From Corynebacterium doosanense CAU 212 = DSM 45436 (GTDB lineage Bacteria > Actinomycetota > Actinomycetes > Mycobacteriales > Mycobacteriaceae), in assembly GCF_000767055.1 (NCBI RefSeq), contig NZ_CP006764.1:1178001-1242000 (forward strand): a stretch of DNA of 64,000 bases, given 5' to 3'. Under the pieces are notes generated by a model that was given only the letters and a program-made list of their open reading frames with translations, searched no databases and was not told the DNA's origin. The stretch's first letter is position 1. Each line of letters opens with the position of its first letter. Position numbers and translations under genes: made by a program. Shown here in pieces: positions 1-12,145 of the stretch.

Positions 1-1
1 G

Positions 2-997
2 ACCACGGGCGACCAGACGCTGTTCCGCAAGCTCTCCAAGCGCTACGCGGAGCTGCAGCCGATCATCAACGCCAACGCCGCGCTGGAGACGGCGCGCGGT
101 GACCTCGAGGCCGCCCGCGAGATGGCCTACGAGGACTACGAGTTCGCCGAAGAGGCCAAGCGCCTCGAGGTCGAGGTCGTGGACCTGGAGGAGAAGCTCG
201 CCGATCTGCTCGCCCCCCGCGACGAGCAGGACAGCGAGGACATCATCATGGAGATCAAGGCCGGTGCGGGCGGCGAGGAGGCCGCGCTGTTCGCCGGCGA
301 TCTCGCCCGGATGTACCAGCGTTTCGTGGAGAAGAACGGCTTCACCTGGAACGTGCTCGACGCCGCGGAGTCCGATCTCGGCGGCGTGAAGGACATGACC
401 GTGTCCATCAAGTCGAAGACCCCGTCCCGCGACGGCGCCTGGAGCGTGTTCAAGTTCGAGGGCGGCGTGCACCGGGTCCAGCGTGTTCCCGTGACGGAGT
501 CGCAGGGACGCATCCAGACCTCGGCCGCCGGCGTATTTGTCTTCCCCGAGCCGGACGAGCTGGAGAGTGTGGACATCGACGAGAAGGACATCCGCGTCGA
601 CGTCTACCGTTCCTCCGGCAAGGGCGGCCAGGGCGTGAACACCACGGACTCCGCGGTGCGCCTGACCCACCTGCCCACGGGCCTGGTGGTGACCTGCCAG
701 AACGAACGCTCGCAGATCCAGAACAAGGCGCGTGCCATGCAGGTGCTGCAGGCGCGGTTGGACCAGATGGAGCGCGACAAGGTGGACGCGGAGGCGGCCG
801 AGGGCCGCGCAGCCCAGGTGCGCACTATGGACCGCTCCGAGCGCATCCGCACCTACAACTGGCCGGAGAACCGCATCTCCGACCACCGCATCAACTACAA
901 GTCCAACAATCTCGACGCCGTGCTCAACGGCCAGATGGACGAACTGCTCACGGCGCTGCGTGCGGCCGAACGCGCGGAGCGCCTCGAGTCCGAATGA
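2..997 (+). CDS. prfA: Peptide chain release factor 1 (RF1), 5' end cut by the window
   Basis: Class I release factor that reads UAA/UAG stop codons and hydrolyses peptidyl-tRNA on the ribosome. The reading frame is open from base 2, giving 331 visible residues, so roughly 25-30 N-terminal residues are missing relative to the usual ~360. The stop-codon-reading tripeptide region reads VPVTESQGR, the P-x-T form of RF1 rather than the SPF of RF2. The catalytic GGQ motif is encoded at 623-631 within [13 protein letters not shown]. The stop codon overlaps the prmC start by 4 bp (ATGA), and PrmC methylates the Gln of this GGQ, so the pair is translationally coupled. Identity is certain. Confidence 0.97.
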   Translation, partial: TTGDQTLFRKLSKRYAELQPIINANAALETARGDLEAAREMAYEDYEFAEEAKRLEVEVVDLEEKLADLLAPRDEQDSEDIIMEIKAGAGGEEAALFAGDLARMYQRFVEKNGFTWNVLDAAESDLGGVKDMTVSIKSKTPSRDGAWSVFKFEGGVHRVQRVPVTESQGRIQTSAAGVFVFPEPDELESVDIDEKDIRVDVYRSSGKGGQGVNTTDSAVRLTHLPTGLVVTCQNERSQIQNKARAMQVLQARLDQMERDKVDAEAAEGRAAQVRTMDRSERIRTYNWPENRISDHRINYKSNNLDAVLNGQMDELLTALRAAERAERLESE

Positions 998-1812
998 TGC
1001 TGCGCCAGGCACTCGCCGACGCCGCAGCCCGGCTCGCCGCGGCCGGCGTCGACTCCCCGGATGTCGACGCCCGGCTCATCGCCGCGCACCTGGCCGGCAC
1101 CGGCCCGCTGGGCCTCGACCTGCGCGGCGACGTTCCCGCAGGCTTCTGGGATCTGCTCGCCCGCCGCGAGGCCCGCGAGCCCCTGCAGCACGTGCTCGGC
1201 ACGGCCCCCTTCGGCCACCTCGACATCGCGGTCGGCCCCGGGGTGTTCATCCCGCGGCCGGAGACCGAGGTGCTGGCGGACTGGGCGGTGAAAAAATTAT
1301 CGCTTATCGACGCCGCCTCCCCGGTGGTCGTCGATCTCTGCACCGGCAGTGGAGCGATAGCCCAGTACATCGCCTCGCTGGTTCCGGCGGCCCGGGTGAC
1401 GGGCGTCGAGAAGCAAGCCCCTGCTCTTGACTACGCGAGGCGCAATGCGCCTGCCGTGACTGTTGTGCAGGGAGATGTCACCGAGGCGATTCTTCCCGAG
1501 CTCGCCGGCACGGTGGATCTGGTGGTGAGCAACCCGCCCTACGTCCCCGAGGACGCGGGCCTGCAGCCCGAGGTCTACGCGGACCCGCACGTGGCGGTTT
1601 TTGCCGGGCAGGACGGGATGGAGGTCATAGTCAAGATGACACCCTTGATTTACCGGCTACTCAAGCCGGGTGGCCTCGTCGGCATCGAACACGACGACAC
1701 CACCTCCGACGCGGTCCAGGCCACGTTGCGGGACGCGGGATTCACGGATGTGGCGCCCCTGCGCGACCTCAGTGGCCGTGCCCGGTTTGTCACCGCACGT
1801 AAGGTGACATGA
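994..1812 (+). CDS. prmC: Release factor glutamine N5-methyltransferase PrmC (HemK)
   Basis: SAM-dependent methyltransferase that methylates the glutamine of the GGQ motif of release factors. The protein has 272 residues. The SAM-binding motif I is DLCTGSG at residues 114-120, and the substrate-glutamine-binding NPPY motif is at residues 180-183. The start ATG at 994 overlaps the prfA stop codon; a second ATG follows immediately at 997. The prfA-prmC-sua5 order is widespread in bacteria and supports the call. Confidence 0.96.
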   Translation: MMLRQALADAAARLAAAGVDSPDVDARLIAAHLAGTGPLGLDLRGDVPAGFWDLLARREAREPLQHVLGTAPFGHLDIAVGPGVFIPRPETEVLADWAVKKLSLIDAASPVVVDLCTGSGAIAQYIASLVPAARVTGVEKQAPALDYARRNAPAVTVVQGDVTEAILPELAGTVDLVVSNPPYVPEDAGLQPEVYADPHVAVFAGQDGMEVIVKMTPLIYRLLKPGGLVGIEHDDTTSDAVQATLRDAGFTDVAPLRDLSGRARFVTARKVT

Positions 1813-1839
1813 GAGAAACAACGAGTAAAGGATGAGCCA

Positions 1840-2490
1840 GTGAGCAAGATCTACTCCTGCGCCGAAGCCCAGGGCCGCGAGGCCGGGCTGCGCCAGGCCA
1901 CCGACGCGGTGAAGGCGGGTCGACTCGTCGTCCTGCCCACCGACACGGTGTACGGCCTGGGTTGCGACGCCTTCGACAACGACGCCGTCGCTAACCTCCT
2001 GGCCACCAAACAGCGCGGCCGCGACATGCCGGTCCCGGTGCTCGTGGGCTCCTGGGACACCATCCAGGGCCTGGTGCGCGAGTTCACGCCGACCGCGCAG
2101 ACACTCGTGGAGGCCTTCTGGCCCGGCGGGCTCTCCATCGTCGTCCCCGAGGCGCCGTCGCTGCCGTGGAACCTGGGGGACACCCGGGGCACGGTCATGC
2201 TGCGCATGCCGCTGCAGCCCGTGGCCATCGAACTGCTGCGCCAGGTGGGGCCGATGGCCGTGTCCTCGGCCAACATCTCCGGCCAGCCCGCTCCGACGAC
2301 CGTCACCGAGGCGAGGGACCAGCTTGGCCGAGCCGTGTCCGTGTACCTCGACGGGGGAGAGGCCAGCGTCGGGGAGCCCTCCTCGATCATCGACATCTCG
2401 GGACGCACCCCGAAACTGCTGCGGGAGGGCGCGCTGAGCGCCGAGCGTATCGGGGAGGTCCTCGGGATCGATCCGCAGGAACTGCGGTAG
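1840..2490 (+). CDS. sua5: Threonylcarbamoyl-AMP synthase (Sua5/YwlC/TsaC family)
   Basis: Makes threonylcarbamoyl-AMP from threonine, bicarbonate and ATP, the first step of t6A modification of ANN-decoding tRNAs. 216 residues, with YrdC-domain segments (LPTDTVYGLGCDAF near residues 31-44 and later PMAVSSANISGQP). It starts at GTG 1840 with an AAAGGA ribosome-binding site at 1826-1831; the ATG at 1832 is not usable because it meets a stop after three codons. Its length suits the single-domain form lacking the C-terminal Sua5 domain. The next gene starts directly after its stop, so it is in the prfA-to-wecA operon. Confidence 0.94.
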   Translation: MSKIYSCAEAQGREAGLRQATDAVKAGRLVVLPTDTVYGLGCDAFDNDAVANLLATKQRGRDMPVPVLVGSWDTIQGLVREFTPTAQTLVEAFWPGGLSIVVPEAPSLPWNLGDTRGTVMLRMPLQPVAIELLRQVGPMAVSSANISGQPAPTTVTEARDQLGRAVSVYLDGGEASVGEPSSIIDISGRTPKLLREGALSAERIGEVLGIDPQELR

Positions 2491-3633
2491 ATGGCCGCCG
2501 TCGGGCTGCCCCTGCGGGAGCTGCTGCTCACCATCCTCGTCGCCGCCGCGATCACCTATCTCGTCACCGGGATGGTCAGGTCCGCGGCGGTGCGGTCGGG
2601 GAAGGTCGCGGAGATCCGGCTGCGGGACGTGCACACGCAGCCGACCCCGCGGCTGGGAGGCCTGGCGATGTTCGCCGGATTCCTCTCGGCCGTGCTGCTG
2701 GCCTCCCAGCTTCCGGCGCTGACCCGGGGTTTCATGCCGGTCACCCCGGAGATGACGGCCGTGCTCTGGGCCGCCGCGGCGATTGTCTTTGTGGGGGTCA
2801 TCGACGACCTCATCGAGCTCGGCGCGGTGGTGAAGCTCACCGGGCAGATCGTCGCCGCGCTCGTGATGAGCCTGCTGGGGCTCTCGTGGACACTGCTCTA
2901 CGTCCCCCTCGGGGAGGGCACCACCCTGGTGCTGGACCAGGTGTGGTCGACCATCGTCACCACCGTCTTCGCCGTGCTGCTCATGAACGCCATAAACTTT
3001 GTCGACGGCCTCGACGGCCTGGCCGCAGGCCTGGGGATGATCGCCGGCGGGGCGATCCTCGTGTTCTCACTCACTGTCCTGCACGACCAGGGCGGGGCCG
3101 TCAGCGCGTACCCGCCGGCCATTATCGCCGCCGGCCTGGTGGGCATGTGCGCCGGCTTCCTGCCGCACAACTTCGAACCCTCGCGCATCTTCATGGGGGA
3201 TTCCGGCTCCATGCTCATCGGGCTGCTGCTGGCCGCGTCGGCGACCTCGGCGTCGGGCAAGATCAACATGTCCCTCTACGGCACCGCCGACATGATCGCG
3301 CTGCTCAGCCCCATCATCGTGGTCATCGCCGCGGTGTTTGTCCCGGTGCTGGATCTGCTGCTCGCGGTCTTCCGCCGGGTGTCCAAGGGCCAGAGCCCGT
3401 TCCAGGCGGACCGCCTGCACATCCACCACCGGCTGCTCGCGCTCGGCCACACCCATCGGCGCACCGTGCTGGTGCTCTACCTGTGGGTCTCGGCCGTGGC
3501 GTTCGGCGCGGTGAGCTTCTCCGTGATCCCGGCGCACCTGGCCACGCCACTGGCGGTCGGGGCGATCGCCCTCGCCGCCGTGGTGACGGTGGTCCCGCTG
3601 GCCAGGCGCGGTTCCGTTTCCGCCCTGCGGTAG
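2491..3633 (+). CDS. wecA: Undecaprenyl-phosphate N-acetylglucosamine 1-phosphate transferase (WecA/Rfe type)
   Basis: Integral membrane sugar-phosphate transferase of the MraY/WecA family that starts lipid-linked glycan synthesis on decaprenyl phosphate; in mycolata it builds the linker unit joining arabinogalactan to peptidoglycan. 380 residues with about 10-11 hydrophobic helices. Diagnostic motifs: DD at 105-106 (VIDDL), NFVDGLDGLAAG around 169-180, and HIHHR at 310-314, the HxHHR signature of WecA-type enzymes. It begins one base after the sua5 stop. The product's partners could include the glycan genes at 47-54 kb, but that is speculation. Confidence 0.93.
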   Translation: MAAVGLPLRELLLTILVAAAITYLVTGMVRSAAVRSGKVAEIRLRDVHTQPTPRLGGLAMFAGFLSAVLLASQLPALTRGFMPVTPEMTAVLWAAAAIVFVGVIDDLIELGAVVKLTGQIVAALVMSLLGLSWTLLYVPLGEGTTLVLDQVWSTIVTTVFAVLLMNAINFVDGLDGLAAGLGMIAGGAILVFSLTVLHDQGGAVSAYPPAIIAAGLVGMCAGFLPHNFEPSRIFMGDSGSMLIGLLLAASATSASGKINMSLYGTADMIALLSPIIVVIAAVFVPVLDLLLAVFRRVSKGQSPFQADRLHIHHRLLALGHTHRRTVLVLYLWVSAVAFGAVSFSVIPAHLATPLAVGAIALAAVVTVVPLARRGSVSALR

Positions 3634-3636
3634 GCT
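3631..3636 (+). promoter_or_regulatory. Candidate leaderless -10 (TAGGCT) for atpI
   Basis: TAGGCT overlaps the wecA stop codon and ends 8 nt before the GTG start of atpI. This spacing would make transcription start at or next to the start codon. It is one of about fifteen such arrangements in this window. No convincing -35 was found. Confidence 0.4.
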
Positions 3637-3644
3637 TCCCGCTC

Positions 3645-4064
3645 GTGACTTCCGAATACTCTGAATACGAGGACCACACCCGCCCGCTCAACCGCGCGCT
3701 GAAGTACGGCACGGGAGCACTCGCGGTGATCACCGTGGTGTCCCTCGCGTTGTGGGGCTGGCAGCGAGAGCTGCCCGGCATCTGGGGGGTGCTGCTCGGA
3801 GCCGCCGTGGGTGGCAGTTTCGTGCTGCTGACGGTGCTCAGCGTCCGGTTGACGGCCCACTCGGACCCGACGACATCGATGGCCGTGATCCTGGGGAGCT
3901 GGCTGGTGAAGATCGTCGTCTTCATCATCGTCTTTTTCCTTCTCGACGGCCTCACCTTCTACGACCGCACGGCCTTCGTGGTCACCGTCATTCTCGCGCT
4001 CGTCACGGTGCTGGCCACCGAGGTGTGGGGGATCGTCACCACGAACGTCACGTTCACCAGCTGA
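3645..4064 (+). CDS. atpI: AtpI-like membrane protein preceding the ATP synthase operon
   Basis: Small membrane protein, 139 residues, with a charged N-terminus rich in Asp/Glu/Tyr and about four hydrophobic helices (residues ~24-40, 46-66, 77-100, 108-132). Position directly upstream of atpB is that of AtpI, a non-subunit factor thought to assist assembly of the c-ring or Mg2+ supply in other bacteria. GTG 3645 was chosen because it is the first start after the wecA stop and lies 8 nt behind a TAGGCT hexamer; longer readings of this frame run inside wecA. Sequence similarity to AtpI cannot be measured here, so the name rests on context. Confidence 0.75.
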   Translation: MTSEYSEYEDHTRPLNRALKYGTGALAVITVVSLALWGWQRELPGIWGVLLGAAVGGSFVLLTVLSVRLTAHSDPTTSMAVILGSWLVKIVVFIIVFFLLDGLTFYDRTAFVVTVILALVTVLATEVWGIVTTNVTFTS

Positions 4065-4089
4065 CGGTGACCGGTTGTCCCGGGCAATT

Positions 4090-4117
4090 CCCCTAATTAG
4101 GGGGTAGGTGACCTACC
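4090..4117. promoter_or_regulatory. Two abutting perfect palindromes upstream of the atp genes
   Basis: CCCCTAATTAGGGG (4090-4103) is a perfect 14-bp palindrome. It shares its last base with a second one, GGTAGGT-G-ACCTACC (4103-4117). They sit 25 bp after the atpI stop and ~30 bp before a terminator hairpin. They look like operator sites for dimeric regulators, though a role in RNA folding is possible. No regulator can be named. Confidence 0.5.
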
Positions 4118-4149
4118 TAACAACCACCTGTCACCAGCGTTAATCATCG

Positions 4150-4175
4150 GGCGTCCCTGCTGGGGGACGCCTTTT
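4150..4175 (+). terminator. Rho-independent terminator between atpI and atpB
   Basis: GGCGTCCC (4150-4157), a 6-nt loop and GGGACGCC (4164-4171) form an 8-bp perfect stem followed directly by TTTT. It separates the wecA/atpI transcript from the atpB-C operon, implying that the ATP synthase genes have their own promoter in 4176-4400. Confidence 0.85.
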
Positions 4176-4410
4176 CTGCGGGCGCGTCCCGGGACAATTA
4201 CACCCGTGGCACTAACTGGGCGCGTGGGACTGATAGGCTCTTACCCGGGTTACCGCGGCCTTAGGTTGCTGTGGATTCCCTTGTCACCGTCGTCGCTGAT
4301 GTGCGACGGAGTCCGCGACGGTGGCAGTGAGTTTTAAGACGTCCATCGCACCGAGCAGGGCACTCGCCCTGTCGGCCCGAGAACGGGAGAGAACGCTGAG
4401 CGTTACCACT
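4176..4410 (+). promoter_or_regulatory. atp operon promoter/leader region
   Basis: About 235 bp without a convincing gene between the terminator and the likely atpB start. A possible -10 is TAGGCT at 4233-4238. A hairpin CGTCGC-TGATGT-GCGACG lies at 4291-4308, which may instead pair as CCGTCG (4288-4293) with CGACGG (4305-4310). The ATP synthase operon promoter must lie here given the upstream terminator, but the exact start point cannot be fixed by eye. Confidence 0.45.
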
Positions 4411-4416
4411 ATGGCC

Positions 4417-5214
4417 ATGAGGGGCGAATTCCACGCACCCGAACTGGACCCAGAATTTTTTCCCGGGGAATACTATGGGCACTTCCTGTTGCATGATTTT
4501 GCCAACGGGTGGTTCCAACTTGATCGCCTCATGCTCGTCCGCCTGCTCATGGCGGCCGTGCTGCTGATCATCTTCGCACTGGCCTTCCGGAACCCCAAGG
4601 TGGTTCCGTCCGGCCTGCAGAACGTCGTCGAGATCGCGCTGGACTTCGTCCGCGTGAACATCGCGGAGGACATCCTGGGCAAGAAGGAGGGGCGCCGGTT
4701 TCTTCCGATCCTGGCCACCATCTTCTTCACCGTCCTGTTCATGAACATTCCGACGATCATTCCTGGCCTGAACATCTCGCCCAACGCACGTATCGGCATG
4801 CCGATCGTGCTCGCGATCGCGGGATACATCGCCATGATCTACGCGGGGTCGAAGCGTTACGGCTTCGGCAAGTACGTGAAGTCCTCCATCGTGATTCCGA
4901 ATCTCCCCCCGGCACTGCACTTTCTTGTCGTGCCGATCGAGTTCTTCTCGACGTTCATCCTGCGTCCGGTCACCCTGGCTCTTCGTCTCATGGCGAACTT
5001 CCTGGCTGGCCACATCATTCTGGTTCTGCTCTTTTCTGCCACGAACTTCTTCTTCTGGCAGCTCAACGGCTGGACCGCAATGGCGGGCGTCACCTCGCTC
5101 GCCGCGATCCTGTTCACCGTCTACGAGTGCATCATCATCTTCCTGCAGGCATACATCTTTGCCCTGCTGGTCGCGGTGTACATCGAATTGTCGTTGCACG
5201 CGGACTCGCACTGA
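4417..5214 (+). CDS. atpB: ATP synthase Fo subunit a
   Basis: Membrane subunit a of F1Fo ATP synthase, which forms the two proton half-channels against the c-ring. From ATG 4417 it has 265 residues (MRGEFHAPELDPEFFPGEYY); about six hydrophobic helices follow, and the conserved helix LRLMANFLAGHIILVLL carries the essential arginine (near nt 4985). The frame is open upstream, with GTG 4321 and ATG 4411 as alternatives; I prefer 4417 because conserved-looking acidic sequence begins there and the upstream 32 residues look unlike a subunit a N-terminus. No strong ribosome-binding site precedes any of the three, so the start is uncertain. Confidence 0.95.
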   Translation: MRGEFHAPELDPEFFPGEYYGHFLLHDFANGWFQLDRLMLVRLLMAAVLLIIFALAFRNPKVVPSGLQNVVEIALDFVRVNIAEDILGKKEGRRFLPILATIFFTVLFMNIPTIIPGLNISPNARIGMPIVLAIAGYIAMIYAGSKRYGFGKYVKSSIVIPNLPPALHFLVVPIEFFSTFILRPVTLALRLMANFLAGHIILVLLFSATNFFFWQLNGWTAMAGVTSLAAILFTVYECIIIFLQAYIFALLVAVYIELSLHADSH

Positions 5215-5249
5215 CGCAGAGCACGCGGACCTCGCGGTCACATAAATAG

Positions 5250-5549
<300 letters not shown>

Positions 5550-5571
5550 TCCTCGAGCGGAACCAAACCCT

Positions 5572-5595
5572 GAGGGTCGCGACTCCGCGGCCCTC
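5572..5595 (+). other. Stable intergenic hairpin between atpE and atpF
   Basis: GAGGGTCGCG (5572-5581), loop ACTC and CGCGGCCCTC (5586-5595) form a 10-bp stem with one U-G wobble. No T-run follows, so it is unlikely to be a terminator; protection of the atpE 3' end is more plausible because subunit c is needed in ring stoichiometry. Confidence 0.6.
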
Positions 5596-5613
5596 GAATG
5601 AAACTGGAGAATC

Positions 5614-6192
5614 ATGACGAACGTCATTCATTTGCTTGCGGCTGAGGCTGAGCAACTGCCCCTGGAGGGCGGAAACTCCATCCTCCTGCCCAAGACGTAC
5701 GACATCGTCTGGTCCCTCATTCCGTTCCTGGTCATCCTGTTTGTCTTCTGGAAGTTCATTCTTCCGAGGTTCCAGGAGGTCCTGACTGAGCGTGAGGACC
5801 GGATCAAGGGTGGCATCCAACGAGCAGAGGCCGCACAGGCCGAGGCCAAGGCCGCACTTGAGAAGTACAACGCACAGCTCGCCGAGGCTCGCACCGAGGC
5901 AGCCGAGATCCGCGAACAGGCCCGTGAGAAGGGCAAGCAGATCGAGGCAGAGCACCGACTGGCCGGTGAGGCGGAGCAGAAGCGCATCATCGAGTCCGGT
6001 GAGCGCCAGCTCTCCGCATCCCGCGACCGCGTCGTCGGTGAGCTGCGTTCCGAGCTCGGACAGAACTCGATCAACATCGCCGAGAAGCTTCTCGGCGCTG
6101 AACTCTCGGACTCCACCAGGCGTTCCGGGACGATCGACAACTTCCTGTCCGAGCTGGACAAGGTCGACTCTGTGGCCCCGGCCGGAAAGTGA
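5614..6192 (+). CDS. atpF: ATP synthase Fo subunit b
   Basis: Peripheral-stalk subunit, 192 residues. One N-terminal membrane helix (around residues 28-47, [20 protein letters not shown]) is followed by a long charged, Ala/Glu/Lys-rich helix with coiled-coil character that dimerises and reaches the F1 head through subunit delta. Start ATG 5614 is preceded by a GGAGA site. Its stop overlaps the atpH GTG start (GTGA). Confidence 0.95.
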   Translation: MTNVIHLLAAEAEQLPLEGGNSILLPKTYDIVWSLIPFLVILFVFWKFILPRFQEVLTEREDRIKGGIQRAEAAQAEAKAALEKYNAQLAEARTEAAEIREQAREKGKQIEAEHRLAGEAEQKRIIESGERQLSASRDRVVGELRSELGQNSINIAEKLLGAELSDSTRRSGTIDNFLSELDKVDSVAPAGK

Positions 6193-7013
6193 GCGACATG
6201 CACGCAGCAAGCCGCGAGGCACTCACCCGGGTAGGCGACTTCCTGGACCGCACGATCCAGGCGGACAACTCCGTCACCGTCGCCGCCCAGACCGGCATGG
6301 AGCTCTTCGAGGTCGTGGACATCCTCGACAACGAGCGCTCACTGCGTGTCGCCATCGCCGATTCGTCGGTTGATGCGAGCCAGCGTGCGGGCATCGTCGA
6401 CAAGCTTTTCGGCGGCAAGATCGCCGAACCCACCTTGTCGGTTCTCAAGGAGGCCGCGGCGACCAACTGGTCGACCCCGCGCGACCTCCGGAACGGGCTG
6501 ATCACGCTCGGTCGGCGCGCTCTCCTGCGCGGCGCCGAGTCCCAGGGTCAGCTCGTGCAGGTCGAGGAGGAACTCTTCGAGGTCTCCCGCACCCTCGTTC
6601 GCGAGGGCAAGCTCACGCAGCTGCTCTCTGACCGGAACGCGGCCTCGAGCCAGCGGCGTGGGCTTCTGGCCAGCGTGCTGTACGGGAAGGTCACCATGTT
6701 CACCGAGGCGCTCGCGCTGCAGGCGATCGGCCGTCCCGAGAACAACCCCATCGACGACATCTCGGGGATCTCCTCCCAGGCGGCGCAGCTGCGTGGCCGG
6801 AGCGTCGCCCGGGTCGTCACCGCCGCAGAACTGAACGAGGACCAGCAGGCGAAGCTCGCCGAGAAGCTGGGCAAGATTTACGGTCGCGAGATGACCGTCC
6901 ATACCGAGGTTGACCCCAGCCTTCTCGGTGGGGCAGTCATTCGCGTGGGCGATGAGGTCATCGACGGTTCCACCCGGAACAAGCTTGACCGCATGCGCGC
7001 CGCGCTCGCCTGA
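6189..7013 (+). CDS. atpH: ATP synthase F1 subunit delta
   Basis: Connects the peripheral stalk to the top of the alpha3beta3 head. 274 residues from GTG 6189, longer than the ~180 of E. coli delta, as is common in actinobacteria. The conserved C-terminal half includes [44 protein letters not shown], seen here over residues ~220-268 in shorter blocks. GTG 6189 overlaps the atpF stop; ATG 6198 (MHAASREAL) is an equally plausible start. Confidence 0.94.
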   Translation: MSDMHAASREALTRVGDFLDRTIQADNSVTVAAQTGMELFEVVDILDNERSLRVAIADSSVDASQRAGIVDKLFGGKIAEPTLSVLKEAAATNWSTPRDLRNGLITLGRRALLRGAESQGQLVQVEEELFEVSRTLVREGKLTQLLSDRNAASSQRRGLLASVLYGKVTMFTEALALQAIGRPENNPIDDISGISSQAAQLRGRSVARVVTAAELNEDQQAKLAEKLGKIYGREMTVHTEVDPSLLGGAVIRVGDEVIDGSTRNKLDRMRAALA

Positions 7014-7069
7014 GACGACCTTTGGACTGAACATTAATGCTGGAACAACAAACCGAGAGCAGGAACAAC

Positions 7070-8707
7070 ATGGCGGAGCTGACGATCTCCTCCGATGAGA
7101 TCCGTAGCGCGATTGCGAACTACACCTCGAGCTACTCCGCGGAGGCCTCCCGTGAGGAGGTCGGCGTGGTTATTTCGGCAGCGGACGGTATTGCCCAGGT
7201 TTCGGGCCTTCCTTCCGCTATGTCGAACGAGCTGCTCGAGTTTCCGAACGGCGTCATCGGCGTCGCTCAGAACCTTGACACGGATACCATCGGCACCGTT
7301 ATCCTGGGCAACTTCGAGAGCATCACCGAAGGCCAGGAAGTAAAGAGAACCGGAGAGGTTCTCTCCATTCCCGTGGGCGAGGACTTCCTCGGCCGCGTCA
7401 TCAACCCGCTGGGTCAGCCGATCGACGGCCTCGGCGCCATCGAGTCCACCGAAGAGCGTGCCCTGGAACTCCAGGCCGCCGGTGTGCTCGATCGCCAGCC
7501 CGTCGAGGAGCCGATGCAGACCGGCATCAAGGCCATCGACGCCATGACGCCGATCGGCCGCGGCCAGCGCCAGCTGATCATCGGTGACCGCAAGACCGGC
7601 AAGACCGCCGTGTGTGTGGACACCATCCTCAACCAGCGCGAGGCCTGGCAGTCCGGCGACGTGAACAAGCAGGTGCGTTGCATCTACGTCGCCATCGGCC
7701 AGAAGGGCTCCACCATCGCCGGCGTCCGCCGGACCCTCGAGGAGCACGGCGCCCTGGAGTACACCACCATCGTGGCTGCTCCCGCCTCCGACTCCGCCGG
7801 CTTCAAGTGGCTCGCACCGTTCGCCGGTGCCGCTCTCGGCCAGCACTGGATGTACCAGGGCAAGCACGTCCTGGTCATCTACGATGATCTCACCAAGCAG
7901 GCCGAGGCCTACCGCGCCATCTCCCTGCTGCTGCGCCGCCCGCCGGGCCGCGAGGCCTACCCGGGCGACGTGTTCTACCTGCACTCCCGCCTGCTGGAGC
8001 GCGCCGCCAAGCTCAACGACGAGCTCGGCGCCGGCTCGCTGACGGCCCTGCCGATCATCGAGACCAAGGGCAACGACGTGGGTGCGTTCATCCCCACCAA
8101 CGTCATCTCCATCACCGACGGCCAGTGCTTCCTGCAGTCTGACCTGTTCAACCAGGGCCAGCGCCCGGCTATCGACGTGGGCGTGTCCGTCTCCCGCGTC
8201 GGTGGCGCAGCGCAGACCAAGGGCATGAAGAAGGTCGCCGGTAACCTGCGACTCTCCCTCGCGTCCTACCGCGACCTGGAGTCCTTCGCGACCTTCGCCT
8301 CTGACCTGGACCCCGTGTCCAAGCGCCAGCTGAGCCGTGGCGAGCGCCTCATGGAGCTGCTCAAGCAGAACGAGAACTCGCCGCAGCCGGTCGAGTACCA
8401 GATGATCTCCATCTTCCTCGCGGAAGAGGGCGGCTTCGATATTGTTCCGGTTGAGGACGTTCGTCGATATGAGGCCGAGGTACAGGAGCACCTCCGTGCC
8501 ACCTCGCCGGGCATCTACGAGCAGATCGCCGGCGGCCAGGCACTCTCCGACGAGTCCAAGGACGCTATCCGCAAGGGCAACGAGGATTTCGCGAAGTCGT
8601 TCACCACCTCCGAAGGGGGCAGCCTGTTCAACAACAACGCCGCCTCCCAGGACGAAGTGAACCGCACCGAGCTCTCTGTCTCCCGCAAGACCAGCAAGAA
8701 GGACTAG
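7070..8707 (+). CDS. atpA: ATP synthase F1 subunit alpha
   Basis: Non-catalytic nucleotide-binding subunit of the hexameric head, 545 residues from ATG 7070. Walker A is GDRKTGKT at residues 172-179; the family signature [14 protein letters not shown] is present further on. ATG 7070 ([13 protein letters not shown]) was chosen over the upstream ATG 7037 because an AGGA ribosome-binding site lies just before it and its N-terminus is the normal one for alpha; the earlier ATG adds 11 unrelated residues. Confidence 0.97.
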   Translation: MAELTISSDEIRSAIANYTSSYSAEASREEVGVVISAADGIAQVSGLPSAMSNELLEFPNGVIGVAQNLDTDTIGTVILGNFESITEGQEVKRTGEVLSIPVGEDFLGRVINPLGQPIDGLGAIESTEERALELQAAGVLDRQPVEEPMQTGIKAIDAMTPIGRGQRQLIIGDRKTGKTAVCVDTILNQREAWQSGDVNKQVRCIYVAIGQKGSTIAGVRRTLEEHGALEYTTIVAAPASDSAGFKWLAPFAGAALGQHWMYQGKHVLVIYDDLTKQAEAYRAISLLLRRPPGREAYPGDVFYLHSRLLERAAKLNDELGAGSLTALPIIETKGNDVGAFIPTNVISITDGQCFLQSDLFNQGQRPAIDVGVSVSRVGGAAQTKGMKKVAGNLRLSLASYRDLESFATFASDLDPVSKRQLSRGERLMELLKQNENSPQPVEYQMISIFLAEEGGFDIVPVEDVRRYEAEVQEHLRATSPGIYEQIAGGQALSDESKDAIRKGNEDFAKSFTTSEGGSLFNNNAASQDEVNRTELSVSRKTSKKD

Positions 8708-8756
8708 TCGGTAGCTACTACCGTCCACGAGTCTGAAGAAGGGAGGACAGTGAATT

Positions 8757-11179
<2,423 letters not shown>

Positions 11180-11191
11180 GGGTAGAAGGAC

Positions 11192-11566
11192 ATGGCTGAA
11201 ATCACCGTGCAGTTGGTCTCCGTTGACCGTGAACTCTGGTCCGGACAGGCCAGCACCGTCACGGCTCAGACCACCGAGGGTGAGATCGGCGTGCTGCCCG
11301 GCCACGAGCCGCTGCTTGGCCAGCTGGTCAACAACGGTGTCGTGACCATCACCCCCGCAGACGGCAGCGAGAAACTCGTTGCCGCCGTGCAGGACGGTTT
11401 CCTCTCCGTCACCGCGGAGAAGGTCACCGTGCTCGCGGACAACGCCATCTGGGCGTCCGAGGTCGACGAGGCCCATTCTGAGGCCAACCTCGACAGCGAG
11501 GACGAGCTGGAGAAGGCTCGCGCGGAGTCGGCTCTCAAGGCCGTCCGCCGCGCCCGGGGGCGTTAA
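11192..11566 (+). CDS. atpC: ATP synthase F1 subunit epsilon
   Basis: 124-residue subunit of the central stalk that regulates ATP hydrolysis. The N-terminal beta-sandwich is recognisable ([52 protein letters not shown]), followed by a short helical C-terminus ([21 protein letters not shown]). Last gene of the operon, followed by a strong terminator. Confidence 0.96.
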   Translation: MAEITVQLVSVDRELWSGQASTVTAQTTEGEIGVLPGHEPLLGQLVNNGVVTITPADGSEKLVAAVQDGFLSVTAEKVTVLADNAIWASEVDEAHSEANLDSEDELEKARAESALKAVRRARGR

Positions 11567-11586
11567 GTACGCCCTTCCACGTCTGT

Positions 11587-11622
11587 AAGGCCCGTCACCG
11601 AGATCGCCGGTGGCGGGCCTTA
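11587..11622 (+). terminator. Terminator of the atp operon
   Basis: AAGGCCCGTCACCG (11587-11600) pairs with CGGTGGCGGGCCTT (11608-11621) apart from one mismatch, giving a very stable hairpin that ends in TT-A-TT. It lies 20 bp after atpC. Confidence 0.85.
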
Positions 11623-11647
11623 TTGCGTGCGACCCCCACCGGGTGGC

Positions 11648-11677
11648 TAGAATGCGGTGATATTACCTACGGAGAGG
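11648..11677 (+). promoter_or_regulatory. Promoter -10 and ribosome-binding site for the DUF2550 gene
   Basis: TAGAAT at 11648-11653 is a good -10 just after the atp terminator. GGAGAGG at 11671-11677 lies 8 nt before GTG 11686 and fixes that start. The frame is open further upstream but without such a signal. Confidence 0.55.
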
Positions 11678-11685
11678 TCGCCTGC

Positions 11686-12135
11686 GTGCTTGTGTTCATC
11701 CTCATCGTGACGGCCGTGCTGCTCATCCTGCTGGCATTGGCCGCCTGGCGTTTCCTCACCGTGCGCTCCAAGGGCGCCCCGGCCCTGCTCCGGCAGGTTC
11801 CGGGGAGCTGGCGGCACGGGGTGGTGCGTTACCGGGGGGACAGCCTGGAGTTCTTCAAGCTGCGCTCGCTGTCGCCCAAGCCCGACCTGGTCGTCGACCG
11901 GTGCCAGGCCTCGGTGACCGATCACCGCATGGGCGGGGACGAGGACCCGGTGATCATTGACAAGGACGACGTCATCCTCGCCATCACCCACCCGGGCGGG
12001 GTGCACGAGTTCGCCATGGCCCATCATGCGGCCAAGGCCATCGTCGCCTGGGTGGAATCCGCCCCTTCGACGCGCCTGGAGCGGACGGACCACAAGACAC
12101 TCCTCATGAAGGCCGGTCGCAAACCCAGACGATAG
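11686..12135 (+). CDS. DUF2550 family membrane-anchored protein
   Basis: 149 residues from GTG 11686. One N-terminal hydrophobic helix ([21 protein letters not shown]) followed by a soluble domain with [25 protein letters not shown] near residues 40-65. This family sits between atpC and nucS in corynebacteria and mycobacteria, which is how I recognise it; its function is unknown to me. The N-terminal helix lacks a cleavage site, suggesting an anchored protein facing the cytoplasm. Confidence 0.8.
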   Translation: MLVFILIVTAVLLILLALAAWRFLTVRSKGAPALLRQVPGSWRHGVVRYRGDSLEFFKLRSLSPKPDLVVDRCQASVTDHRMGGDEDPVIIDKDDVILAITHPGGVHEFAMAHHAAKAIVAWVESAPSTRLERTDHKTLLMKAGRKPRR

Positions 12136-12138
12136 GGT
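12133..12138 (+). promoter_or_regulatory. Leaderless -10 (TAGGGT) for nucS
   Basis: TAGGGT overlaps the stop of the preceding gene and ends 7 nt before ATG 12146. It supports ATG 12146 over GTG 12137, which would lie inside the promoter. Confidence 0.5.
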
Positions 12139-12145
12139 GGTTCGC

